Source: Xenorhabdus stockiae (GTDB lineage Bacteria > Pseudomonadota > Gammaproteobacteria > Enterobacterales > Enterobacteriaceae). From it: 52,654 bases of DNA. Positions 13,158 to 23,915 of this stretch are shown here, piece after piece. The position numbers and the translations under genes were made by a program. The notes beneath the pieces were generated by a model. It was not told the origin of the DNA and searched no databases. It saw only the letters and a program-made list of their open reading frames with translations. Positions within the stretch are counted from its first letter, which is position 1. The number at the start of each line of letters is the position of its first letter. The stretch is taken from the NCBI RefSeq assembly GCF_002632825.1, contig NZ_NJAJ01000024.1, positions 19,379-72,032 of the forward strand. Reading direction: 5' to 3'.

Positions 13158-14453
13158 ATGAGACAAATCGTTAATGTTGCTGCCATGATTTTCTTGCTGT
13201 CATTCTTCTTTTTCTCTAATCAGGTCGCAGCGTATCAGCCTGATGGGGAAAGCTATCGTTATATGGAGGTAATCAGAGACAGCGAAATTTATGCCTTGAT
13301 CGGAGAACATGTGATTCAGGTTGGCATCTTCAGGAAAGGGCAGAGCCTGAAAGTAGCTCAGGATGAAGGAGAAGACAGTGATTATTACGTATTTAGGTTT
13401 GGTAATGGGAAAGGTTACATTGCTAAAAACCATTTAAAAGAAATAAAAAAAGCCTCATTTCCCCGTGATCCTTTCCCCATCCTCAATAATAAAATCACTC
13501 AGGGTTTAGCTACCTTTCAGTCAACGAAGGTTTACAGCACGCTGAAAGCCGATAGTAAGCCAATTGCAGTACTGGCAGCAGATCTCCGTTATCCAATTCA
13601 GGATAAGGTACAGGATATTAAGCATAATATCTGGTATGAAATTAATCTGGGAGGACGTCTGGGTTATATTCGTGCTCAGGATGCTGAACAGGATAATGGC
13701 ATACCCGTGCTGACATACCATCATATCCTTGAGGAGAAAGAGAATAAGCGTTTTCTGCACACATCAACAACCACATCTTTGAACGCCTTCAGTAATCAAA
13801 TGGATTACTTAAAACAGGCTGGTTATACCACGATTTCACTCTATGAGCTGGAAGGGTACTTGAAAGGAGTAGTTAACCTGCCGGCGAAAGTCGTTGCTTT
13901 GACTTTTGATGATGGATTGAAGTCAGTGTATCGGTATGCTTACCCAATACTGAAAAAAAATGAACAAAAGGCGACACTTTTTATCATTTCATCCCGAATC
14001 AAACGCCATCCTCAGAAATGGAATCCCAATAACCTACAATTTTTGAGTCTTAATGAATTGTTATCTATGCAGGATGTTTTTGATTTTCAATCCCATACTC
14101 ATTTCTTGCATCGATTAGGTAAAAATAAGAAGCCCATATTATTCAAGCGTTCATACCGGAATATTCTGTATGATTTCGAACGTTCTCGCCGGGCATTATC
14201 ACAATTTAACCCCCATGTAATTTATCTTTCCTACCCTTTTGGCGGCTATAATATGTCAGCGATGAAAGCGGCTAGAAATGCAGGTTTTCATTTGGCGGTT
14301 ACAACTGTGCAGGGAAAAGTTAAATTGGGAGATAATCCTTTTTCCTTGAGACGGTTATATATATTGCGGACAGATTCCATTGAAAAAATGGCGAAAATGA
14401 TAGCCAATAAACCAAGAGATATTCCTTTTTCTAAGATAAATAGTAAAAAATGA
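13158..14453 (+). CDS. Exported polysaccharide deacetylase (NodB-type, carbohydrate esterase 4)
   Basis: This probably removes N- or O-acetyl groups from an envelope or secreted polysaccharide; the substrate is unknown. The ATG at 13158 (431 aa) has SD GGATGG and is preferred over 13146, which has none. Residues 1-25 look like a signal peptide. Residues about 30-175 resemble two SH3b-like repeats. The NodB domain follows, with motif 1 TFDDG (249-253; D251 base, D252 metal), motif 2 SHTHFLH (H313 and H318 as metal ligands) and motif 3 SYPFGGYN, as in IcaB/PgaB relatives. It is not part of the E. coli rpoC neighbourhood. With the rpoC terminator just upstream, its promoter is unclear. Confidence 0.85.
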   Translation: MRQIVNVAAMIFLLSFFFFSNQVAAYQPDGESYRYMEVIRDSEIYALIGEHVIQVGIFRKGQSLKVAQDEGEDSDYYVFRFGNGKGYIAKNHLKEIKKASFPRDPFPILNNKITQGLATFQSTKVYSTLKADSKPIAVLAADLRYPIQDKVQDIKHNIWYEINLGGRLGYIRAQDAEQDNGIPVLTYHHILEEKENKRFLHTSTTTSLNAFSNQMDYLKQAGYTTISLYELEGYLKGVVNLPAKVVALTFDDGLKSVYRYAYPILKKNEQKATLFIISSRIKRHPQKWNPNNLQFLSLNELLSMQDVFDFQSHTHFLHRLGKNKKPILFKRSYRNILYDFERSRRALSQFNPHVIYLSYPFGGYNMSAMKAARNAGFHLAVTTVQGKVKLGDNPFSLRRLYILRTDSIEKMAKMIANKPRDIPFSKINSKK

Positions 14454-14634
14454 TATATTTAGAACGATTATTAAAATAAGTATATAGAACTCACTGTATT
14501 AATGGATTTTTATTAGAAATATCACAGTTCGCTATTTTTGATCATGTTTTCATGAAATAATACCCTGTCAGTTTAACTTCAAAATATTATATATTATTGT
14601 TTCCATTTAATTATTAAATTATGTGGAGGTGAAA

Positions 14635-16011
14635 GTGAATATTGACGGTTCTTGTAATGTATTGATAATCTCCTTTGATGGTGTTCCGATGTCCGGAATT
14701 GTTGTTGAATCAATTAAACTTGCAGGTTTTTTGAAAAACAGTAAGAAAAGAATTTTCATGGATTTAGGTTATGATATAAAAATTGATAAAGGAAATTTTA
14801 ATAAGGAATATAAAGATGAGTGCTCATTATTTGGTGAGTTATTAGAATTGGTTAGAGTTGTAAATATTTTTTATCTTCCTGATTATAATATTAATTTTCT
14901 TACTGATGTTTTTGATGTCATGATAAGAAATAATAAAGTGATTGAAGATGGTGAATTAAGAAACTTAAAAGAAAGGGTCGAAAAAGTTTCTGATGCGCTT
15001 TCGGATTCAATTCTGGAATTCTGGCTGGAAAATCGTATTGGTTATCTCATTGTAGAAAATGGAACTATTCCAGAAAATATTGTTTATACCAAAGCCTTGT
15101 ATAAAGCTATCGATAAATATGGGCAACAATTTGATCTTGATAAATTTGTTTTTTGGCGTGATCATGATTTGATGTGGAATAGTGAGACATCCGCTGAGAA
15201 ATATGGCGCACCACCTTACGAATTTGCAATAAAACCTGTTGACTCACCGTATATAAAATACTTTACTTTAAACCAGACTTCAAAATCACATTTATTAGAA
15301 TGGTGTGGATATGATTTAGATATCAATGTCCTACCTAATAGTTATGACTTTGAACGCCTGACTTCTAGGAAAAATATCAGGCATCGATTTGGTATCAGTA
15401 AAAATGATGTAGTTATATCAAGAATCACCAGGATTATTCCACAGAAGAGATTGGACAGAGATATTATCCTGATCAAAGAGCTTAACGGACTATTCAGTCA
15501 GGATGATATAAAAATATATTTACTTGTGGCGGGTAATATCAATGAAGATGTATGTCATTATCATCAGTTAAGAGATATGGTGAAAAATTATGATGTAGAA
15601 GATTATGTTATCTTTGTCGGTAGCTTATGCCATGATTTTTACCATAATACATCCGAGTTTACAGTTGAGGATCTGATACATTCAGCAGATTTAATATCAT
15701 TCTTGACTTCATATGATTATGATAGCTACGGGAACCCTATCGGGGAAGCAATCTGTCAAAGTAAATGTTATATCACGACCAGCTATGAATATTATGATGA
15801 GGTGTATGGTAATAAAGGTTTCCTTTCTCCAGTGATGAATATCAGCAAAGAAAATGATGGAGTGCCGGATAAAGAGTTTATTAATGAAGTTTATGCATTT
15901 CTCAAAGATCCAGTAAATATGAAAAGATATGCGGAGCATAATTACAAATTAGGAAGGGAGTTATTGTCTCATCGTATTCTGGATGACATTTTCTTTTCAG
16001 ATAAAAGGTGA
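14635..16011 (+). CDS. GT4-like glycosyltransferase, unknown acceptor
   Basis: This is a predicted cytoplasmic retaining glycosyltransferase with a GT-B fold. I choose the GTG at 14635 (458 aa), 5 bp after the strong SD GGAGG; a GTG at 14623 overlaps that SD. The N-terminal half starts NVLIISFDGVPMSG and contains VFWRDHDLMW near residue 180. The C-terminal half has the donor-site Arg/Lys motif RITRIIPQK (R266, K271) and an acidic pair D363-x7-E371 in DSYGNPIGEAI, in place of the usual Glu-x7-Glu. Base composition is extremely AT-rich, about one fifth GC in places, unlike rpoBC. It overlaps or abuts the GT2 gene, so the genes form an operon. Donor and acceptor cannot be told from the sequence. 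Confidence 0.75.
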   Translation: MNIDGSCNVLIISFDGVPMSGIVVESIKLAGFLKNSKKRIFMDLGYDIKIDKGNFNKEYKDECSLFGELLELVRVVNIFYLPDYNINFLTDVFDVMIRNNKVIEDGELRNLKERVEKVSDALSDSILEFWLENRIGYLIVENGTIPENIVYTKALYKAIDKYGQQFDLDKFVFWRDHDLMWNSETSAEKYGAPPYEFAIKPVDSPYIKYFTLNQTSKSHLLEWCGYDLDINVLPNSYDFERLTSRKNIRHRFGISKNDVVISRITRIIPQKRLDRDIILIKELNGLFSQDDIKIYLLVAGNINEDVCHYHQLRDMVKNYDVEDYVIFVGSLCHDFYHNTSEFTVEDLIHSADLISFLTSYDYDSYGNPIGEAICQSKCYITTSYEYYDEVYGNKGFLSPVMNISKENDGVPDKEFINEVYAFLKDPVNMKRYAEHNYKLGRELLSHRILDDIFFSDKR

Positions 16012-16013
16012 AT

Positions 16014-17306
16014 ATGATGAATGAAGTGATGGAAAAAGATGTCGTTATTTCTGTTGTTTTACCTGTCTTTAATGAAGAGAAAAGATTGAATATTGTATTA
16101 ACTTCTCTTTTTAACCAATATGATGAATCAGGGGAATTAAATAAGGACACTTATGAGGTTGTTATTGTTGATAATAATTCAACAGACAACTCCCTGAATG
16201 TTATTAAAGAATTTAGAGAAGCTAATCCGTTATTGAATCTGTATGTTATAGAAGAAAAAGAGCAGGGGGTTTCTTCCGCCAGAAAATGCGGAATGGATTT
16301 TGCCAGTCAGAGGAGTAAAGAGCGGGATAATAAATATCAGCTGGAGCAACGTTTTTATATTCTGTCTGCTGATGCAGATTGTACGGTTGATAACCAATGG
16401 ATTTATCAGCTCATAAAAAAAATGACGATGGATAAGGCTGATTTGGGGACGTGTAATTATTTCTATGATCCCGAAAAGTTTTTACATCGTCCTGTTTTGT
16501 ATGAACAGATAAGAAAGACATTACTTTGTCGTGAGTTTTCTTTCTCTCTATTTGGTGGGTTTCCTGATGGTAAAGGTTTTGCTGTTGAAAGAGACTTATA
16601 CGATAAGGTGGGTGGCATCGAAATTTTTTACCAATTACATGGTGGCGCGTTTGTGCAACACCTGTCGGATGACTGGGATTTCGGTATTAAAGTTATTGCT
16701 TATGGTGGTAAGCCAACTTATGCGCACTACTCCAGAGTTGAGATTAACAGCAGGCGGGTCGATAATTTGCTGGGTGAAGTGATCATCGGCAAGGCTTATG
16801 GGGCTGATGGCATAATCACCATGAAAGATATCCGACCACCGGATGAAAATATACCGTATGGAGATCTCACACCAGAAGAAGGGAAAATGGCATGGGATTA
16901 TTCCATTAAAGATTATGTACCTAAAAATATTATATTACCTTTATTGCTTAATCCTGATTTATTACAGAAAGACGCCATCATTGATTTTTTTACGGCTCCG
17001 GTGGCTCAGAAATTGTATGAACGCATTCATGAAATAAAATCGGCAGCTTGTATTATCGATTTTAAACCGATACACGCTTATAAAACGCCATCCTACCGGC
17101 TTTATTTCGAATTCAGACAGCAAATATTCGCCAGCCTGCGTAAACATGTGGATCAAAGTATAGGTTATCCGCCGGAGTTACCGCCTTGTCTTGACGCTAT
17201 TCTGAAGCAGCAGCCAGATAAATTTATTAATTATGTTTACTACTTCTGTGAGGACAGGGAATCAGGAACAGCCCATAACTATTTTGCTAATGGAGGGGTT
17301 TTCTGA
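16014..17306 (+). CDS. GT2 family glycosyltransferase
   Basis: This is a predicted inverting nucleotide-sugar transferase with a GT-A fold. The start is ATG 16014 or 16017, just past the stop of the preceding gene at 16011, with AAGG as SD; a GTG at 16008 overlaps that stop. The N-terminus ISVVLPVFNEEKRL, the VIVDNNSTDNS segment and the metal-binding DAD (120-122, in LSADADC) are classic GT2 features. LSDDWDFG near residues 219-226 may include the catalytic acid. Residues beyond about 270 form a long C-terminal part I do not recognise. No membrane segments are evident, so a cytoplasmic enzyme acting on a soluble or lipid-linked acceptor is likely. The stop overlaps the next start by one base. 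Confidence 0.82.
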   Translation: MMNEVMEKDVVISVVLPVFNEEKRLNIVLTSLFNQYDESGELNKDTYEVVIVDNNSTDNSLNVIKEFREANPLLNLYVIEEKEQGVSSARKCGMDFASQRSKERDNKYQLEQRFYILSADADCTVDNQWIYQLIKKMTMDKADLGTCNYFYDPEKFLHRPVLYEQIRKTLLCREFSFSLFGGFPDGKGFAVERDLYDKVGGIEIFYQLHGGAFVQHLSDDWDFGIKVIAYGGKPTYAHYSRVEINSRRVDNLLGEVIIGKAYGADGIITMKDIRPPDENIPYGDLTPEEGKMAWDYSIKDYVPKNIILPLLLNPDLLQKDAIIDFFTAPVAQKLYERIHEIKSAACIIDFKPIHAYKTPSYRLYFEFRQQIFASLRKHVDQSIGYPPELPPCLDAILKQQPDKFINYVYYFCEDRESGTAHNYFANGGVF

Positions 17307-18805
17307 TGATAGAGCAAGCACTGTATTCACTGAATAAGATAGACGAAAAATATCCACGGCCCGATATTATTGATGTACTTTCTGATCAGCGTAATCAATC
17401 CCTTCTTTCTTATGTTTATCGTGACCCATTCGGGTGTCATATTTTCCCCGGAGATATTGAAAATTACCCGCATCAGCGCTTTCTTGAAGCATTGAATAGT
17501 GAACTTTCTACCGGATATCCCATTCATCTCTGGGCCTATATACCTACCTGCCGATATATTTGTCATTTTTGCCAGTTTCCTAAGATTGTGGTCAGGCCAC
17601 ACAGAGAAGAGTCATCTCAGGTATTTAAGGAAGTCGTCGACCTCAATATCATGGAAGCCAGAATGTGGCTGCAAAAAGTGCCTAATCTGGCAAGTGTGCC
17701 AATCGGTGAGTTTAATATTTTCGGAGGGACACCATCACTATTGCCCTTTGATGAATTGGAACGGTTAATGGTGTTTTACCGGGAACACTTTAACTTTAGT
17801 CATGCAACACTAAGATTTGAAGGAGAGCCGGGTACTTTAGACAGCCATTATCTGGCTTTTCTGCACAAACTAGGGTTCAGTAAACTGTCTTTTGGGGCTC
17901 AATCTTTCAACGATGATATTATTTATTCTTCTGGCAGGAAGCACTCTTCTCGGGAGTGTTTCGAGGTGATAAAAAACGCCCGAGAAACCGGTATTGAGTG
18001 GACCAGCGTAGATTTAATTTATGGTTTATTACAACAGAGAGTTGAAGATGTTGAGTATGACATCAGAAAAGCGCTGGAACTGGAGTTGTCTCATATTGTC
18101 TGCTCGAAGCTGCATATAAAAGATTTCATGGAAACGCGGACCGGTGTCTCAGAGGAAAAAAAAGCCTTGTGGCAAAAGAAAATGGTGCCAATTGAAATTA
18201 CACCAGTTGAAACAACATCTGCTGGAACAAACCGTATTGATACCGGAGCCAATAAAGGCAGTAAACTTTCTGCGAATATGTTTCCAAGCCTTGGTGAGCA
18301 ATATCAGATGCGCAATGTTATCGATAATTTATTTGATAGTTATTACTTTGAACATCCGACAATGTATTTTTATCGCAAAGATACAGAGCCAGAAAAGTGG
18401 AAAGGCATTATTACTGATCAGGATAAACAACATCCGGAAGTTGCTATTGGATTGGGTGGCAGTTCTAAATGCCGTTCCGCTGAAATGGTGAACCTCACCG
18501 ATTACAAGTGTTATCGCGAAGCAGTGAATAATCATATTTTGCCTGTTGCTTCTGTGACGGGTATGTCAGCAGAAAGGCAGGAAGCGAATGCTATTAAAAT
18601 GGCGTTATCGACCTGCCAGCCGGTAGACAATGATATTCACCGGCAAAGATTTGGTCATGCGATAAAAGAAAACAAACGTATTTATAATAAATTATGTGAT
18701 TTGGCAGAGCGTCAGTTGCTATTTTTTGATGATGACAAAATTAAACTCACGCGTAGTGGCAAAGTGCTGGTTGAGTCAATCATAAATACAGAATTTAATG
18801 ACTAA
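17306..18805 (+). CDS. HemN/HemW-like radical SAM protein, unassigned reaction
   Basis: The 499-aa protein belongs to the radical SAM superfamily and resembles oxygen-independent coproporphyrinogen oxidase. The cluster motif CRYICHFC (C82, C86, C89) is CxxxCxxC; the extra cysteine of true HemN (CxxCxC) is replaced by Phe. FGGTPSLL (from 139), EGEPGTL, KLSFGAQSF and TSVDLIYGLLQQ are the HemN-family blocks. A charged, low-complexity insert lies near residues 285-325. Because HemN-like proteins include haem chaperones, haem-ring openers and class C methyltransferases, the fold does not reveal the product. The ATG overlaps the stop of the GT2 gene, so it most likely acts in the same pathway as the two glycosyltransferases. 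Confidence 0.8.
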   Translation: MIEQALYSLNKIDEKYPRPDIIDVLSDQRNQSLLSYVYRDPFGCHIFPGDIENYPHQRFLEALNSELSTGYPIHLWAYIPTCRYICHFCQFPKIVVRPHREESSQVFKEVVDLNIMEARMWLQKVPNLASVPIGEFNIFGGTPSLLPFDELERLMVFYREHFNFSHATLRFEGEPGTLDSHYLAFLHKLGFSKLSFGAQSFNDDIIYSSGRKHSSRECFEVIKNARETGIEWTSVDLIYGLLQQRVEDVEYDIRKALELELSHIVCSKLHIKDFMETRTGVSEEKKALWQKKMVPIEITPVETTSAGTNRIDTGANKGSKLSANMFPSLGEQYQMRNVIDNLFDSYYFEHPTMYFYRKDTEPEKWKGIITDQDKQHPEVAIGLGGSSKCRSAEMVNLTDYKCYREAVNNHILPVASVTGMSAERQEANAIKMALSTCQPVDNDIHRQRFGHAIKENKRIYNKLCDLAERQLLFFDDDKIKLTRSGKVLVESIINTEFND

Positions 18806-18825
18806 ATATGATGAGTAATAATGAT

Positions 18826-18865
18826 TAAAGCCACCCGTTTTATTCTTACTAAACGGGTGGCTTTA
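18826..18865. terminator. Bidirectional terminator between the radical SAM gene and malM
   Basis: TAAAGCCACCCGTTT (18826-18840) pairs perfectly with 18851-18865 around a 10-base loop. The T/A-rich ends suit both strands. It separates two convergent operons. Confidence 0.9.
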
Positions 18866-18877
18866 ATGCGTACCGGT

Positions 18878-19762
18878 TCAGGAAGATTCTTTACTCTTTA
18901 TCATTTTGATAAATGTTTCTCGTGCACTTGATGAACCAAGGCGTTCAGCTTCATCTAACAGAGTCAGTGCCTTATTTATATCTCCATTTTTGATCGCTTT
19001 CTTGATAGCCTCATTGAAGTGCTGTTCTGTTTCACCGGAAATAGATTTAGGCACCCTATTAGGATTTGGATCTACAAAAGTATGATCAGCTAATACGTTT
19101 TCGGTAGTTCGTTCTGACGTCACTTTCAGCGTTAAAATTCCGGTATCAGTATGGAGAGCTATTGGGTCTGGAATATTGGGAACCGCGTTACCTACTCCCT
19201 GAGCATAGGCTTTGGCTGGATCAACCATTTTGGTCGATGTTTGCAGGTCTGCATGGGTAGTGTAAATCAGCAAATATATATTTTTCTGCCCTGATACTGG
19301 CGTTATTTTTAATGTTCTTTCAACCCGTTCCCCCGAGAAGATCCCCGGTTGTTGATAGGAAAAAGAATGGCTTGCATAAAGTGCAACAGGCTGAAATTTT
19401 TCATCAAATACCAACACGTTAGGTAAATAGACCTGCTTATCTTTTATCAGGCTGCTCAACGTGATTTTCAGGGCACCCTGACTGGCCGGTAAAGCAAGAG
19501 TGGCAATTGCTCCCTGAATATTCCCTTCGTTAATCTGAGGTGAAGCTCGACTGAGTACAATTGTGTGCATTGCCGGGGGCTTCATCGGTTTCCATACCTG
19601 CTTCTGTAAAACAGAAGCAGGTATGGAATAAGCTACGTTGTTGCTTACTTCCGGGTTAATCATAGTCTTCTCAGAGACAGTACCTGCGGCATAAGCTACT
19701 AAGGGGAGGCTTATGCAGGAGAGAATACTGTAATAGAAGAGAGTAATTAGTTTGGTTTTCAT
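18878..19762 (-). CDS. malM: Maltose operon periplasmic protein MalM
   Basis: MalM is a periplasmic protein of the maltose regulon whose exact role is still unclear. The ATG at 19762 has AAGGG 7 bp upstream and gives 294 aa; an upstream start at 19789 would lie inside lamB. Residues 1-25 are a signal peptide (cleavage after AYA). The C-terminal part, HFNEAIKKAIKNGDINKALTLLDEAERLGS, is the conserved MalM tail, here split as HFNEAIKKAIK and LLDEAERLGSSSARE. It is the last gene of malK-lamB-malM, 20 bp after lamB, as in E. coli. Confidence 0.93.
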   Translation of the reverse strand: MKTKLITLFYYSILSCISLPLVAYAAGTVSEKTMINPEVSNNVAYSIPASVLQKQVWKPMKPPAMHTIVLSRASPQINEGNIQGAIATLALPASQGALKITLSSLIKDKQVYLPNVLVFDEKFQPVALYASHSFSYQQPGIFSGERVERTLKITPVSGQKNIYLLIYTTHADLQTSTKMVDPAKAYAQGVGNAVPNIPDPIALHTDTGILTLKVTSERTTENVLADHTFVDPNPNRVPKSISGETEQHFNEAIKKAIKNGDINKALTLLDEAERLGSSSARETFIKMIKSKESS

Positions 19763-19782
19763 CGTTTCACCCTTAACCACAA

Positions 19783-21081
<1,299 letters not shown>

Positions 21082-21094
21082 TTATGGCGAGGTT

Positions 21095-22204
21095 TTAAAC
21101 CCCTGGTTCTCTGTATAGGCGCCGACATGCTGTTCCGTCTTCCCGAAACAGATGACAACGATGAGGGGCTAATCCGATAGTGAAGGTCGCCCCTTCTTCT
21201 ACAAGAACAATATCAGGCTGGAGATAAACGAGATTTTGACGGATGGTTGATATGTGGATATGGATATGAGTTTCACTTCCTAACTGCTCTACTATCTGTA
21301 CAGTTCCTGTCAGCGTTACGTCAGCGACATCGCTGGGTAAAAGGTGTTCCGGTCGGATACCCAAAGACACATTACTCCCGATGGTAACTCCCTTACTTTC
21401 TACCGGAAGCCAGACATGTTGCCCATTAGGCAGGCTGATCTGTACTTGATCAACAGCGGTTGCGGAGACTTTGACTGGTAAGAAATTCATCTTTGGAGAA
21501 CCCATGAAACTGGCTACAAAACGGTTAGCCGGGTAGTGATAAATTTCGAGAGGTTTACCAACCTGAGCAATATTGCCGGCATCCAATACAACGATTTTGT
21601 CTGCTAATGTCATGGCCTCGGTTTGATCATGGGTGACGTAGATCATGGTGCGTTGTAGACGCTTATGCAGACGTGAAATTTCGATACGCATCTGAACTCG
21701 CAGGGCAGCGTCCAGATTGGAGAGAGGTTCGTCCAGTAGAAAAATATTGGGTTCGGCGACCAGAGTACGGCCAATAGCCACTCGCTGACGCTGGCCACCG
21801 GATAGTGCTTTTGGACGGCGATCCAATAGATGAGCTAGCTGGAGAGTTTCTGCGACTTTCTCTACCCGTTTTTGAATCTCACTTTTTTTAATACCTGCCA
21901 GTTTCAGGCCGAAAGACATGTTATCTGCTACGGATAAATGGGGGTAAAGTGCATAAGATTGGAACACCATACCGATACTACGTTTAGCGGGCGGCACATT
22001 ATTTATTACTTGGCCTGCAATCAGCATTTCACCGGACGTAACATCTTCCAGACCGGCAATCATTCTTAATAAAGTCGATTTTCCACATCCCGATGGACCA
22101 ACAAAAACCACAAATTCCCCTTCATCAATCTCAAGATTGATATTTCTGGAAATAACATTTTCACCATAAGCCTTAGATACATTACGAAGTGTGACGCTGG
22201 ACAT
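21095..22204 (-). CDS. malK: Maltose/maltodextrin ABC transporter ATPase MalK
   Basis: MalK powers the MalFGK2 importer and also restrains MalT in the absence of substrate in E. coli. The ATG at 22204 follows GAGGGA and gives 369 aa ([14 protein letters not shown]); upstream codons to 22267 are not family sequence. Walker A is GPSGCGKST (36-44), the signature is [13 protein letters not shown], Walker B is IFLLDEP, and the switch His is in [10 protein letters not shown]. The C-terminal regulatory domain begins near residue 235. It leads malK-lamB-malM and is divergent from malE across a shared regulatory region. Confidence 0.97.
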   Translation of the reverse strand: MSSVTLRNVSKAYGENVISRNINLEIDEGEFVVFVGPSGCGKSTLLRMIAGLEDVTSGEMLIAGQVINNVPPAKRSIGMVFQSYALYPHLSVADNMSFGLKLAGIKKSEIQKRVEKVAETLQLAHLLDRRPKALSGGQRQRVAIGRTLVAEPNIFLLDEPLSNLDAALRVQMRIEISRLHKRLQRTMIYVTHDQTEAMTLADKIVVLDAGNIAQVGKPLEIYHYPANRFVASFMGSPKMNFLPVKVSATAVDQVQISLPNGQHVWLPVESKGVTIGSNVSLGIRPEHLLPSDVADVTLTGTVQIVEQLGSETHIHIHISTIRQNLVYLQPDIVLVEEGATFTIGLAPHRCHLFREDGTACRRLYREPGV

Positions 22205-22578
22205 GTGTTTCCCTCGGAGTTGCCATCCTGGTTTGTAGTGAAAAGTAGATGGCCGGATTGTGTGCAAAATAACAGGAATAAAAATCCTCCATTTTATCGT
22301 TTTTTATGGAGGAGGGATTAGGAGGATGAGATTAGTAGGATTACAAAATCCCTTGATATTTCACGAAATAAAATGTGATTTTAGTTCCAGAAATTGGTGC
22401 GTTTTTAAGGCTGGTGGCATGGTTTACAGTGCTTTTGTAATCACGTTCACACTCATTTGATGAGAGGCGTAGACAGGGGGAGGATGAGTCTGCTTTCTAT
22501 TAATTGCACACTGTGAAATATTTTCTGGCGGTGTAGTGAAAAATTCATCTTAAATCAGCAAATACTGAAAAGGACGGA
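22205..22578. promoter_or_regulatory. malK/malE divergent control region
   Basis: The 374-bp gap between two divergent mal operons holds no gene. It contains several matches to the MalT box core: GGAGGAGG at 22308-22315, GGAGGATGAG at 22321-22330, GGGGAGGATGAG at 22477-22488, and a minus-strand copy at 22284-22290. A CRP-site candidate lies at 22436-22451. E. coli has the same arrangement of MalT and CRP sites here. A -10 for malE is not clear. Confidence 0.8.
22436..22451 (+). promoter_or_regulatory. CRP-binding site candidate
   Basis: TGTAATCACGTTCACA fits the TGTGA-N6-TCACA palindrome with one mismatch. It lies between the two groups of MalT boxes, as expected for cooperative CRP-MalT activation. 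Confidence 0.65.
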
Positions 22579-23781
22579 ATGATGACAAAAAGAATCTCAA
22601 AAATAGGTGCTCGTGCACTGATGCTTTCCGTTTTATCTACATGGGTACTTTCTGTTCCTGCTTTCGCAAAACTGGAAGAAGGTAAGCTGGTAATTTGGAT
22701 CAATGGGGATAAGGGATATAACGGTCTGGCGCAGGTTGGTGACAGATTTATGCAGGATACGGGGATTTCAGTCAGTGTTGAACATCCTGATAAACTGGAA
22801 GAAAAATATCCTCAGATTGCGGCGGTGGGAGATGGTCCGGATATCATTTTCTGGGCACATGACCGCTTTGGGGGCTACGCACAGTCGGGATTACTGGCGG
22901 AGGTTACGCCTGATAAGAATTTTATGGACAAACTATTTCCCTTTACCTGGGATGCAGTTCGTTATGAAGGCAAATTGATTGGCTACCCTATTGCGGTTGA
23001 AGCTCTTTCTCTTATTTACAATAAAGACTTAGTTAAGTCACCACCCTTAACATGGGAAGAAATTCCTATGTTAGATAACGAGCTAAAAAAGCAGGGGAAA
23101 AATGCGATCATGTTCAATCTTCAGGAGCCTTATTTCGTCTGGCCCCTGATTGCTGCTGATGGTGGATATGCTTTTAAGAGGCAGGGGGATACCTACGATA
23201 TTAAAGATAGCGGGGTAAATCATACTGGTTCTAAAGCCGGTCTGGAATTTTTAGTCAGTCTGGTAAAAAACAAACACCTTAGTGCTGATACCGATTATTC
23301 CATTGCTGAAGCTGCCTTTAATAAAGGTACGACAGCAATGACTATTAATGGTCCTTGGTCATGGGGGAACATCGACAAAAGTAAAATTAATTACGGTGTT
23401 ACTCTGCTGCCGACTTTTAAAGGCCAACCTTCTAAACCTTTTGTTGGCATTTTAAGCGCAGGAATTAACGCAGCCAGCCCCAATAAAGAGCTGGCCAAGG
23501 AGTTTTTGGAAAACTACCTGCTGACTAATGATGGCTTAGCAATGATGGATAAAGATAAGCCGCTGGGTGCGGTAGCGTTGAAGTCTTATCAGGATATTCT
23601 TGCCAAAGATCCACGCATTGCTGCCACGATGAACAATGCCAAGAAAGGTGAAATCATGCCGAATATTTCACAAATGAGTAGTTTTTGGTACGCCATGCGT
23701 AGTGCAGTACTTAATGCAATCAGCAGCCGACAACCTGTAGATGCGGCTCTCAATGATGCAGAGGCTCGAATTGTAAAATAA
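22579..23781 (+). CDS. malE: Maltose/maltodextrin-binding protein MalE
   Basis: MalE is the periplasmic receptor that captures maltodextrin and docks on MalFG. The 400-aa precursor has a signal peptide of about 30 residues (cut after PAFA) and the mature start [20 protein letters not shown]. Conserved binding segments include [19 protein letters not shown] and [20 protein letters not shown]. Two adjacent ATGs (22579, 22582) follow AAGGA; the second has better spacing, so the first Met may not be used. malF follows after a 134-bp gap with a terminator-like hairpin, which suits higher expression of MalE than of MalFG. Confidence 0.97.
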   Translation: MMTKRISKIGARALMLSVLSTWVLSVPAFAKLEEGKLVIWINGDKGYNGLAQVGDRFMQDTGISVSVEHPDKLEEKYPQIAAVGDGPDIIFWAHDRFGGYAQSGLLAEVTPDKNFMDKLFPFTWDAVRYEGKLIGYPIAVEALSLIYNKDLVKSPPLTWEEIPMLDNELKKQGKNAIMFNLQEPYFVWPLIAADGGYAFKRQGDTYDIKDSGVNHTGSKAGLEFLVSLVKNKHLSADTDYSIAEAAFNKGTTAMTINGPWSWGNIDKSKINYGVTLLPTFKGQPSKPFVGILSAGINAASPNKELAKEFLENYLLTNDGLAMMDKDKPLGAVALKSYQDILAKDPRIAATMNNAKKGEIMPNISQMSSFWYAMRSAVLNAISSRQPVDAALNDAEARIVK

Positions 23782-23791
23782 ACGTGCATTA

Positions 23792-23818
23792 GTCTTCTTC
23801 TTTTGAAGGAGGCTTTTT
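23792..23818 (+). terminator. Partial terminator between malE and malF
   Basis: GTCTTCTTC (23792-23800) pairs with GAAGGAGGC (23805-23813), including G-U pairs, and five T residues follow. Reduced read-through would make MalE more abundant than MalF and MalG. Confidence 0.7.
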
Positions 23819-23915
23819 ATTTATCGGAGGAAAGATTTTCTCATTGAATCTCAGTAAAACAGGTTCGTGGGAATAGGCTCGCAGGTAATAAATTTCTAGT
23901 AACAGGAAGTGCATA

